IMG/VR virus record: IMGVR_UViG_3300013006_001152
Coordinates: 1-45,884 of that record
Reading direction: 5' to 3' (one strand)
DNA: 45,884 bases
Source: a virus
Of this stretch, positions 32,633 to 39,640 are shown one piece after another. A model generated the notes under the pieces. That model was not told where the DNA came from. It ran no database searches and worked only from the letters and a program-made list of their open reading frames with translations. Numbering within the stretch: the stretch's first letter is position 1; the number at the start of each line of letters is the position of its first letter. The position numbers and the translations under genes are program-made.

Positions 32633-33289
32633 TTATTTTTTAATTACATAATTACATTTTTCGCATAACCATATTTTTTCTAAATCAACTTGTGTTATAG
32701 TACCTTTTGCGTCGTTCATCATACAGTGTGGGTTATTATCACAGTGACCCAAACCTAAATTATGACCAATTTCGTGAAGCGCAACTTTTTTTAATCTATC
32801 TTTTACAATATTTTCATTCACATTTCTTTTCATTCTAAAAGTTGAGACCACACAGGTAGTTCCTGGTCTATAACCAAGTCCAAGAATCCCCCATTCTGGA
32901 TATTGATTTTTTGATGTGGCAATATCTTTTTCTGTTAAAATTAAATAATTTTGTTTAGTGTCAAATTTTTCTAATATTTTACCAGCAGAATATCTAACGC
33001 CACTTACTGTTAATAAATCATTAGTTAAAGGTTTTGTTTCTTTTATTATACAATCAAAATGATAAAAAGACTCGACAGATTCTTTAACTAGTTTTAAATA
33101 CTCTTGATTTACATCACCTAATGGTTGAATAAAAATGACGGTATTTGTCTTTTTGATTTTTTTAATCTGGGTTTTTTTATTATTTTTTTTTATATTATTT
33201 TGTGTTGGGGTTTTGAAAAGCCCGTAAACAAAATAACCAAAAAGAAGAAGAATTATTAATAATCCGATTAAATAAAATAGTTTTTTCAT
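32633..33289 (-). CDS. Archaemetzincin-like membrane-anchored metalloprotease
   Basis: 218 residues from ATG 33289, chosen because a host-type promoter lies directly upstream; a longer start at 33307 would lie inside it. N-terminal TM (L-I-G-L-L-I-I-L-L-L-F-G-Y-F-V). The motif H172-E-I-G-H176-N-L-G-L-G-H182-C183, C189-M-M, then 17 residues and C209-E-K-C212 is the archaemetzincin (M54) signature HExxHxxGxxHC..CxM-x17-CxxC; only the spacing between the first two Cys is one longer than usual. A zinc peptidase that also binds structural zinc. Untagged, with its own host promoter, unlike its neighbours; likely host-derived or a moron. Confidence 0.8.
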   Translation of the reverse strand: MKKLFYLIGLLIILLLFGYFVYGLFKTPTQNNIKKNNKKTQIKKIKKTNTVIFIQPLGDVNQEYLKLVKESVESFYHFDCIIKETKPLTNDLLTVSGVRYSAGKILEKFDTKQNYLILTEKDIATSKNQYPEWGILGLGYRPGTTCVVSTFRMKRNVNENIVKDRLKKVALHEIGHNLGLGHCDNNPHCMMNDAKGTITQVDLEKIWLCEKCNYVIKK

Positions 33290-33304
33290 AGTTTTAAATT
33301 TATC

Positions 33305-33335
33305 CAAAGATACATAAATTTTTAAGATACTACAA
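33305..33335 (-). promoter_or_regulatory. Bacteroidetes-type promoter
   Basis: On the minus strand TATCTTTG (33312-33305) with TTG at 33335-33333 and a 20-bp spacer. The TSS would be near 33298, just before ATG 33289. Confidence 0.7.
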
Positions 33336-33350
33336 TTTTTTTTATTTAAA

Positions 33351-34655
33351 TTATGTTAAATCGGAAATTGGTATTGCACCTAAAGATTTTGGTGATGGAC
33401 AAGAAGTTGAGTTCATCATTTTATCAAAAAATTTATTAGTATCATTTACCAAATAATTTACTTTGTCTTCACCAATATTAAAGACATAAGAATTTGGTGC
33501 GTATTCTCTTAAATAACTCATAAAAGATAATGGAACATTAAAACAACCATAAGATTGTGAAAGATTTACAGAACCATTTGACACTAAACTCATAAACTCA
33601 TTACTAACATTTTGGTCATTAGGATTTGATAAAACCTGTTCGGCTTTGCTTATTGCTAAAGTTCTCGGTTGCTCAATGTAATAACCATGGATTGCTTGAG
33701 CAATTTCTTTGTTATCTTTAAATAAAGATAACACATTACTTGTTGTTCCCGCATATTCTGAATCACTATGTAGTGAACCACTTGTTGTATATATTCCTTT
33801 TGGTAAAAATCTAGCACTTGTATTTTTTGTATCGTTATAAACTAAATCAGAATTATATTCTCTTCCTTTACCAGTAATATCAACATATCCTTTAGCATCA
33901 ACCCATTTAAACCCTAATTTATTTGCTTGTTCTTCCCAAGTTAATAAAGATCGGGCAACTTTAACTGGGTCTAAAGACTGTTTGTCTCCACCAGAAATAA
34001 TTACTGTTTTTGCAATAAATTGACCAGAACTATTAAAGATATATAATAATTTATTTAAGGTATCAACAATAATTGCGTTTTTGTTTGCATAACCAGGTCT
34101 AATTTGTAGAAGCGCAACTTCACAGGAAATCCTTGTTGGGATTCCGTAAGTTTTATAACTTGTGGCATGCTTATTTAAAGTTCTATTTATTAAACCATAA
34201 GTTTCAACATTAGGATATTTTTGTTTCCAAGACGAAACTATTTGACTTAAATCACTTATATCAGAATTTGGTTTAATTACCTGGCACAATGAAGTGACAG
34301 TTTCGTTTTTAGGTTTAGGGTTTTCTTTATTTGCATTCCAAATAGCACCGGAAAATGAACTGGGATTCATCATTTTACTAGCACTTGTTGGTGACTCAAC
34401 ACCTGCACCATATTTAGATTTTGAGGATGGTTTTATTTTAAAAACTTTTGTTTTAATTGCTTCCATTGCCGAACCGCTAGTTAAAATCCATTTGTTTTCT
34501 CCTTTTTTAGAAGTATAATAATTATCACCTTGTTTCATATAATCATAATCATTATCAAAGTTAGTAACATATTCTTTTTTATCACCTTGTTCGTTTAATA
34601 CAATTTTAATAATTTTGATTAAATCAGATTCTGTTAGTCTAATTATTTTTTTCAT
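33351..34655 (-). CDS. LTES-tagged L,D-transpeptidase (YkuD-like), paralogue
   Basis: 434 residues. Leader M-K-K-I-I-R-L-T-E-S-D-L-I-K-I-I-K-I-V-L-N-E-Q. Low-complexity middle. The YkuD core: A-I-I-V-D-T-L-N-K-L-L-Y-I-F near 195, F-L-P-K-G-I-Y-T-T, A-I-H323-G and S-Q-S-Y-G-C371-F-N. The section from S-C-E-V-A-L-L-Q-I-R-P aligns with A-C-Q-V-A-L-N-T-I-R-P in the 292-residue paralogue. S-Y-G-C instead of S-S-G-C is a mild variation of the catalytic site. Likely a second wall-modifying enzyme with a different leader. Confidence 0.8.
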   Translation of the reverse strand: MKKIIRLTESDLIKIIKIVLNEQGDKKEYVTNFDNDYDYMKQGDNYYTSKKGENKWILTSGSAMEAIKTKVFKIKPSSKSKYGAGVESPTSASKMMNPSSFSGAIWNANKENPKPKNETVTSLCQVIKPNSDISDLSQIVSSWKQKYPNVETYGLINRTLNKHATSYKTYGIPTRISCEVALLQIRPGYANKNAIIVDTLNKLLYIFNSSGQFIAKTVIISGGDKQSLDPVKVARSLLTWEEQANKLGFKWVDAKGYVDITGKGREYNSDLVYNDTKNTSARFLPKGIYTTSGSLHSDSEYAGTTSNVLSLFKDNKEIAQAIHGYYIEQPRTLAISKAEQVLSNPNDQNVSNEFMSLVSNGSVNLSQSYGCFNVPLSFMSYLREYAPNSYVFNIGEDKVNYLVNDTNKFFDKMMNSTSCPSPKSLGAIPISDLT

Positions 34656-34669
34656 ATGTTATAATTAAA

Positions 34670-35152
34670 TTAAATCTTAACAGTAATATCTCCACCAACC
34701 TTAGTTACTAGTTTAATATCATCGATTGTAAATTCTTTAGGGTTATCATGGATGAGATAGTCTTTACCTACGGTTTTGGGTGATCCATCTAAACTAGTTA
34801 TTTTATTTTGGCCACAATTAAAATCACCACCTACAGTTTCTGGACAACCAACTAAACTAGTAATCTCATTTCCCCAACAACTAAAATTTCCCGTAACTTC
34901 TTTGAATGTCACCCCTTTAAGGTTTGTTAAATTTTGCTCGGAGCAATCAAAATCACCAACTATTGTCACATATCCATTATCATCAATATTTACTGAATTA
35001 AAATAATTCTCGGCACAATCATTTAACCATCGTTTTACTTCGTTAGAATAAACCTTTATTGTTTGTTGTTCTTTAATCAATGGTTTAACATCACCTGATT
35101 TTGATTCCATCAATTGATTAAATCTGTTTTTGTATTCGCTAATTCTTTTCAT
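34670..35152 (-). CDS. Tagged repeat protein (phage LRR-like), unknown
   Basis: 160 residues. Leader N-R-F-N-Q-L-M-E-S-K-S-G-D-V-K-P-L-I-K-E-Q. Then repeats of about 20-21 residues: G-D-F-D-C-S-E-Q-N-L-T-N-L, G-N-F-S-C-W-G-N-E-I-T-S-L, G-D-F-N-C-G-Q-N-K-I-T-S-L, as in leucine-rich-like repeats of T4-like phage proteins. May bind a surface ligand. Confidence 0.65.
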   Translation of the reverse strand: MKRISEYKNRFNQLMESKSGDVKPLIKEQQTIKVYSNEVKRWLNDCAENYFNSVNIDDNGYVTIVGDFDCSEQNLTNLKGVTFKEVTGNFSCWGNEITSLVGCPETVGGDFNCGQNKITSLDGSPKTVGKDYLIHDNPKEFTIDDIKLVTKVGGDITVKI

Positions 35153-35417
35153 AATATTATTTTATTAATAAATATACACACTCACTAATAAGCGGGGGAA
35201 TATAAACCGGATTTTTCCCAAAAATTTTTCCAGAAATTTTTTTACGAATATTTCATTTAAGGGATTGAGCCCCCTTTTGGGGCGACAATATGTCATATAT
35301 GGGGGGGATACGGGAGGGGGCCCCCGGTCATAATGTCAGAAGGTATGGGGGGGAGGGGGTAATATGACGGTAGGGGTCCCCTATGTCAAATTGTCATATA
35401 TAATAATCCACTAATTG
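35153..35417. other. Non-coding island, part 1 (G-runs and hairpins)
   Basis: No gene seen. GC-rich against the AT-rich surroundings. Contains GCCCC / GGGGC (35269-35283), G7, G3 and G5 runs (35301-35320), GGGGGCCCCC (35316-35325), G7-A-G5 (35347-35359), and TAGGGG-T-CCCCTA (35371-35383). TGTCA-type hexamers recur (35291, 35333, 35384, 35392, and reversed at 35363). Confidence 0.7.
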
Positions 35418-35449
35418 TTTGGTAATGTCATTTATTATTCATACCTTTG
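35418..35449 (+). promoter_or_regulatory. Strong Bacteroidetes-type promoter in non-coding island
   Basis: TTTG at 35418-35421, 20-bp spacer, TACCTTTG at 35442-35449. Best host-type promoter in the window. TSS expected near 35456, reading into a non-coding stretch. Confidence 0.65.
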
Positions 35450-35455
35450 TATTGT

Positions 35456-35604
35456 CTATGGTAATTCCGATGACGGGTTCAATCCAGATGTTGGGGATTG
35501 CAGAGGGTGGACTCCTTGACGTTGTCTTCGGAGATAGATAACTCCATAACATCTTATAAAACTATAAGACATAAAAAAATTCCCCACCCTAATGAGGGGG
35601 ATTA
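35456..35604 (+). ncRNA. Candidate small transcript (ncRNA or leader peptide)
   Basis: From the predicted TSS the plus strand has no long ORF; a 27-codon frame (ATG 35459 to TAA 35542) exists. Hairpins include TCTTATA-AAAC-TATAAGA (35552-35569) and CCCC/GGGG at 35583-35604. Unknown role. The T-loop-like GGTTCAATCC here does not fold into a tRNA. Confidence 0.3.
35571..35604 (-). terminator. Terminator for the 91-residue gene
   Basis: CCCC ... GGGG stem with seven T on the minus strand (35574-35580 A-run on plus). Ends minus-strand transcription from 36008. Confidence 0.65.
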
Positions 35605-35732
35605 GAAATTAGATTGTTTAAGATTCATCTTGATCTTTACGTACCACCTGGGTTACTGAACAACTAATTCCCAACTGAGGGGAAAATGAACTCTTATAAT
35701 AAATATACACTAACTTTGAAAAGTGTACATAG

Positions 35733-36008
35733 TTATTCTATCTGTGCTCTTGAATGTGTTTGAATAAGATATGATATTCTTTCTAAATCCTGGGGACCAG
35801 TTACTTCCCCAATCTTGTATAGGTATTCTATTACATCATCCATATCTGTATTGATTAATATATTCACACGTTGTTTAAACTTGGTGCCTTGAAGTATTGT
35901 TTCATTGTAGGAACACGTGCCAGAATATAAGTCGTGACAATATGTCACAGTTATGGTACCAGCGGATTTAATAACTTGGGGATTGAAAATGTCTAATACA
36001 GATGCCAT
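35733..36008 (-). CDS. Small protein in the non-coding island, unknown
   Basis: 91 residues, M-A-S-V-L-D-I-F-N-P-Q-V-I-K-S-A-G; T-V-T-Y-C-H-D-L-Y-S-G-T-C-S-Y and D-D-V-I-E-Y-L-Y-K-I-G. No leader and no family. It stands alone inside a 1.7-kb non-coding region and may be a regulator or origin-associated protein, by position only. Confidence 0.5.
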   Translation of the reverse strand: MASVLDIFNPQVIKSAGTITVTYCHDLYSGTCSYNETILQGTKFKQRVNILINTDMDDVIEYLYKIGEVTGPQDLERISYLIQTHSRAQIE

Positions 36009-36797
36009 AAATAATGTTTTATGTTAATAAGTATTTGTTAAAATACTTGATTTTGTCAAAATGTCAGTCGCGTGTTGGGGACCACACAGTCCTTTTCCCC
36101 ACTTTTTACCACTTTCATATTATATATTCTTACCACTTTCTACCACCACAATCTATCCTCCTGGTATGTAGAAGACCGATTTATCCCCTCTGTAGGTATC
36201 TGGAGGACCACTTTTTTTACTATACCTATTTCCCAGTAAAAAAAGGAAGTTATAGCTCCTAAGCCAGGGACAGACATTTATGTCGTTAGTAGTTCATTAA
36301 TAGATCATTATATAAACAACTTCAACGACCACTTTAGTGTCCTGACCGAACACAGTGAGTGGACCATTCAACATCTGACCCCCTAAATTTATACATTAAT
36401 TAACACAAAGTAAATGGTGTCGGAGACCGACACATAGTGGAGTGGTAATAAGTGGGATATGTTTTATATCATTTACATTAGGTGAAACCTAACCATTGTG
36501 ATATGATTAGTAATCCCTCTCATAACCACACCAAAATATAATACCATATCGTTCACTCATTTAATCCGTTCATTGTCACTGAACATCCTCTGAAAATGAA
36601 CACCTCATCATTATACCAGAACGTGTTACTTATATTGTGTACTCATTGGTCACCTTAAAATGGGGGTCAACGACCACCACATTATAAAACTGGGGGGAAA
36701 TAGTTTTTACAATAGTATAGGATTATGTTAATACTATTTTACATTATGATTTAAGATATGTCCCAGAAATTACCACATAACCTTTATAGAAATGTAA
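36009..36797. other. Non-coding island, part 2
   Basis: About 790 bp without a credible gene. Four same-strand copies of ACCACTTT at 36108, 36132, 36207 and 36328, more ACCAC/GACCA words, a 7-bp hairpin GTGTCGG-AGA-CCGACAC (36417-36433) and TTAGGT-GAA-ACCTAA (36478-36492). Candidate replication origin or control region. Confidence 0.55.
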
Positions 36798-36871
36798 GTA
36801 TAAGATTAAATTATGAGACGAGTTCCGGAACGGTAGTGGAGGACTATGAGGCGAATGAATTAATCTTATAC
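36798..36871 (-). repeat. Long inverted repeat with inner palindrome
   Basis: GTATAAGATTAAATT (36798-36812) pairs with AATTAATCTTATAC (36858-36871) apart from one bulged A; inside is the perfect palindrome GTTCCGGAAC (36822-36831). It would form a long structured RNA or cruciform, partly overlapping the orphan leader. Confidence 0.7.
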
Positions 36872-36900
36872 TGAACCATTATTTGTTCTTGTAGGTTCAT
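36844..36900 (-). pseudogene. Orphan MNLQEQI leader mini-ORF
   Basis: ATG 36900, M-N-L-Q-E-Q-I-M-V-Q-Y-K-I-N-S-F-A-S then TAG at 36846-36844. The first 21 nt are the same as at the starts of five neighbouring genes, placed just after the stop of 36902-37429 as in the functional copies. Either a decayed gene stub or a leader peptide in front of the inverted repeat. Confidence 0.6.
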
Positions 36901-36901
36901 A

Positions 36902-37429
36902 TTAATCTAACCATTTAGCGTTTAATCCGATATATACATTAGGTTGTATAAACCCATTGGGGAATTGTATAAATGTCTGTGTGGTTCTATGCCACCCTTC
37001 ACCTAATACATATTTACCATCTTTGGTTTTAAGTAAAATAATTGGTTCTTCAGATATTCCCTTACTTTGAAGTAACTCTTTTTGTGTTTCGTGTCTTTCA
37101 GTATCTTTATCAACATCTTGTCTTACTTCACCTTGTATTCTACTTTCTAACTCTTTTTTTGTTTTATCGGTAAATATATCCATTGATATTGGAAAATCTT
37201 TTTGAAACTCCCATTCTACATCTTTAACATACTCATCAATCCATTCTGTAATACCTTCATATGTGTTTACATCGTCTGATTGTTTAATCATTTTATAAAC
37301 CCAATCTCTTATTACATATTCAGGAGTGTTTGGTAGTTTTTCTTTTAACCAATTAAACATTCCTTGTCTTGTTTCTGTAACAATCCCCATCATTGATTGT
37401 ATTCTTGATATTTGTTCTTGTAGATTCAT
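36902..37429 (-). CDS. MNLQEQ-tagged protein with ParB/Srx-like motif
   Basis: 175 residues. Leader M-N-L-Q-E-Q-I-S-R-I-Q-S-M-M-G-I-V-T-E-T is nearly identical to the next gene's. C-terminal half has P-I-I-L-L-K-T-K-D-G-K and G-E-G-W-H-R-T-T-Q, like the core of ParB/sulfiredoxin-fold domains (G-x-H/W-R-T). Activity not claimed. TAATG overlap with the gene at 37429-37950. Confidence 0.55.
   Translation of the reverse strand: MNLQEQISRIQSMMGIVTETRQGMFNWLKEKLPNTPEYVIRDWVYKMIKQSDDVNTYEGITEWIDEYVKDVEWEFQKDFPISMDIFTDKTKKELESRIQGEVRQDVDKDTERHETQKELLQSKGISEEPIILLKTKDGKYVLGEGWHRTTQTFIQFPNGFIQPNVYIGLNAKWLD
37385..37429 (-). repeat. 45-bp leader repeat, copy 1
   Basis: Encodes the N-terminal 15 residues; matches 37906-37950 with two mismatches. 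DNA conservation beyond what neighbouring code shows suggests recent duplication of the leader itself. Confidence 0.85.
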
Positions 37430-37950
37430 TATGCTCCGTAATTAAAATCAATATTTTTTATTAACTCTGAAGAAATGATGCCATTGTATGTTATTGACCT
37501 CCATAAATCTAAACTCTCTATAATTTTATCTTCATCATTTTCTGACTTATTCCATCCGTATAAATTCATTTTATAATCATCGTCCACATCAAATAAATCA
37601 TTATCTAATTTTGTTATATCCACGGTTAGTCTAACAATTGGTTTTTTATCATATGATTCTTCATCTTCATAATATTCATCCATGACATCCATTAAACTTT
37701 GTGGTAGATTGGCGTTATATAAACTTGGGGATGTTGTTAAAAAAATACCTTCCGTTCCTTCTTCATAAAAAGAATTGGGGTATCTTTTAGGGATTAATCC
37801 TTCATCAATTATACTTTCTAAATTATCAGTTAAGGTATAATGATATAGGTACTTACCACCAATTAAATAATTGGATATCCTATTAGATAGATTTTCATTA
37901 ATAACCCCCATCATTGATTGTATCCTTGATATTTGTTCTTGTAGGTTCAT
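37429..37950 (-). CDS. MNLQEQ-tagged protein, possible DarT/ART-like fold
   Basis: 173 residues. Leader as above. Then Y-L-Y-H-Y-T-L-T-D-N-L-E-S-I-I-D-E-G-L-I-P and E-G-I-F-L-T-T-S-P-S-L-Y, which follows the ART-fold pattern of DarT-like and RNA 2'-phosphotransferase-type proteins (H-x-T, N-L, G-L). No definite catalytic Glu is visible. Next to the ParB-like gene, with which it overlaps. Would fit a T4-Alt-like packaged modifier, as inference. Confidence 0.55.
   Translation of the reverse strand: MNLQEQISRIQSMMGVINENLSNRISNYLIGGKYLYHYTLTDNLESIIDEGLIPKRYPNSFYEEGTEGIFLTTSPSLYNANLPQSLMDVMDEYYEDEESYDKKPIVRLTVDITKLDNDLFDVDDDYKMNLYGWNKSENDEDKIIESLDLWRSITYNGIISSELIKNIDFNYGA
37906..37950 (-). repeat. 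45-bp leader repeat, copy 2
   Basis: Partner of 37385-37429. Confidence 0.85.
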
Positions 37951-38047
37951 ATTATTTTGTTTTCTTTACACAGTTAGGGTATCTCTTACCAAACATTGTC
38001 TTCATACCTTTTTGAGTATATCCTGCCCAACATTTTTCTGTAAGTTC
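37930..38047 (-). repeat. Tail-plus-leader junction repeat, copy 1
   Basis: 118 bp equal to 39034-39151 except four mismatches seen. Covers the C-terminal 30 codons of one gene, its stop, and the first codons of the next gene, so it crosses a gene boundary. Confidence 0.85.
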
Positions 38048-38359
38048 ACTTTCTTTCATTTCTTGTTGGCTATTAGTTAATCTATTATATAACTTTCTGG
38101 TGCGACCTTTAAGAAGATTACTAAAGTATTCCACAAGTTTATCATACATTTGTTCAATATGTAAATCTATGTGATCCATAATGTGTAAATCCTCAACAAT
38201 TATTACAGCAATAGCATGATTGAGGTCATAAAAACTATAGTCCTGGTCAAACTCATTTTCAGCAAATTCATAGCTTGAATCTATAATAGACTCAAGTGTT
38301 GGTTGGTCTATTCTTCTTAATAGATAATTCCTAACCTTATTTTGTTCTTGTAGGTTCAT
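37952..38359 (-). CDS. MNLQEQ-tagged RR-module protein with Cys tail
   Basis: 135 residues. Leader M-N-L-Q-E-Q-N-K then V-R-N-Y-L-L-R-R-I-D-Q-P-T-L. Tail L-T-E-K-C-W-A-G-Y-T-Q-K-G-M-K, ending R-Y-P-N-C-V-K-K-T-K; this module is known to me from T4-like marine phages. The same tail ends the gene at 39056. Confidence 0.65.
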   Translation of the reverse strand: MNLQEQNKVRNYLLRRIDQPTLESIIDSSYEFAENEFDQDYSFYDLNHAIAVIIVEDLHIMDHIDLHIEQMYDKLVEYFSNLLKGRTRKLYNRLTNSQQEMKESELTEKCWAGYTQKGMKTMFGKRYPNCVKKTK

Positions 38360-38360
38360 A

Positions 38361-38720
38361 TTAACAATTTTTTAAAGCTTCTTTAAAGTAATCTCTTATG
38401 TATTGTTCATAAACACCTTCATTTATTAATTTTTCAACTGTTCTTTGATGGTTTAAAAGTTCCGCAATAGAAGGTTCCTCATTATCAAATTGAGCCATCC
38501 TAAATGAAATATCATAAATTATTGATTGTTTAAGTTGACTCACAAAATGATCTTCCGCATCACCAAAAGTTAGTTTATCCCATTCTTCATCCGAGTATGG
38601 TGAATTACAAATATCTTGTTGTGAAAAATTTTCATCAAGATGTTCTATCATAAAACCATAAATTCTTCTCAAGTAAGAATTTAATTTATTGTGTTGTTCT
38701 TCTGTGATTAGGATTTTCAT
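38361..38720 (-). CDS. ITEE-tagged RR-module protein
   Basis: 119 residues from ATG 38720, where the leader M-K-I-L-I-T-E-E-Q-H-N-K-L begins; an in-frame start at 38798 would overlap the upstream gene by 59 nt. Then Y-L-R-R-I-Y-G-F-M. A different leader from its MNLQEQ neighbours. Confidence 0.6.
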   Translation of the reverse strand: MKILITEEQHNKLNSYLRRIYGFMIEHLDENFSQQDICNSPYSDEEWDKLTFGDAEDHFVSQLKQSIIYDISFRMAQFDNEEPSIAELLNHQRTVEKLINEGVYEQYIRDYFKEALKNC

Positions 38721-38739
38721 ATTAATAAATATTATTGTA

Positions 38740-39054
38740 TTACATAAACCGCCACTTATTATAGATGTTACGTATTTTATCATCATACATTTCAGCAACT
38801 TGATTTACATAATCAATTTCTTCTTGTTCTGGTAAGTCTTCCCACCCCATCTTATATTCTTGCCACATAACTTCTTCTAATGACTTTAAAACCAATTGAT
38901 ATTTAAAATCTTCGTAAGTCTCTGTCTCAAAAAATACTTGGCCGTCAAATGTAGAGAAATTTTTTGCAACTTCTTCCGGTGTTACTCTTCTAAGAAAGAA
39001 TTTTGTTTTGAGTTCTTCCCTTAATACTTTTCTTATTTGTTCTTGTAGGTTCAT
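38740..39054 (-). CDS. MNLQEQ-tagged RR-module protein
   Basis: 104 residues. Leader M-N-L-Q-E-Q-I-R-K-V-L-R-E-E (V-L-R-E site), F-F-L-R-R-V-T-P-E-E-V, end M-Y-D-D-K-I-R-N-I-Y. The simplest complete example of leader plus module. Confidence 0.65.
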   Translation of the reverse strand: MNLQEQIRKVLREELKTKFFLRRVTPEEVAKNFSTFDGQVFFETETYEDFKYQLVLKSLEEVMWQEYKMGWEDLPEQEEIDYVNQVAEMYDDKIRNIYNKWRFM

Positions 39055-39151
39055 ATTATTTTGTTTTCTTTACACAGTTAGGATATCTTTTACCAAACAT
39101 TGTCTTCATACCTTTTTGAGTATATCCCGCCCAACACTTTTCTGTAAGTTC
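39034..39151 (-). repeat. Tail-plus-leader junction repeat, copy 2
   Basis: Partner of 37930-38047. Confidence 0.85.
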
Positions 39152-39640
39152 TGTTTCCTGTAAATCCATTTCATCCTCATCATCCTCATTTATAATTTGG
39201 TCGGAATCTAATATTATCGTTACACCTCTATTAGCAAATGCTGGTTCCCAAATTGCACTTGATTTGAATGGGAAAAATTTATTTATTTTCTCGGACATAG
39301 TTCTTGTAACCCAAGATTCCACATTACTAACATAAACATTTGTATCAAACTGTATTTTAATACGTACTTTATCTGGTTTATTTCTATTAATCTCTAAAAA
39401 TGATATATTAATACCTTCTAATTCAGTATGATTGATAAAATTCTTTACCAACATTTCTTGTGTCTTTATATCATCTAAATCAAGATTTAATATTTTGACA
39501 AGATTATCAAGTCCACCAACCGCATTTGATGCTAACTCAATACCAACTTCATCAATAAGATTTTGTAACCTTATCTTACGTGATGATTTTTCTTCAACAT
39601 CCTCTTGTAATATTCTTTTTATGTGTTCTTGTAGGTTCAT
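39056..39640 (-). CDS. MNLQEH-tagged protein with Cys tail
   Basis: 194 residues. Leader M-N-L-Q-E-H-I-K-R-I-L-Q-E-D. Then I-E-L-A-S-N-A-V-G-G-L-D-N-L-V-K-I-L, shared with the 43611 gene. Tail identical to the 37952 gene (L-T-E-K-C-W-A-G-Y ... N-C-V). ATGA overlap with the next gene's frame at 39637-39640. Confidence 0.6.
   Translation of the reverse strand: MNLQEHIKRILQEDVEEKSSRKIRLQNLIDEVGIELASNAVGGLDNLVKILNLDLDDIKTQEMLVKNFINHTELEGINISFLEINRNKPDKVRIKIQFDTNVYVSNVESWVTRTMSEKINKFFPFKSSAIWEPAFANRGVTIILDSDQIINEDDEDEMDLQETELTEKCWAGYTQKGMKTMFGKRYPNCVKKTK

Noticed and set aside
35458-35505. T-loop-like GGTTCAATCC suggesting a tRNA
   Set aside because: Flanking bases cannot form the T stem, and no acceptor, D or anticodon arms are visible.
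36014-36262. Plus-strand open frame of 82 codons
   Set aside because: Aromatic-rich chance frame with no leader, promoter or family resemblance, in a region dominated by short repeats.
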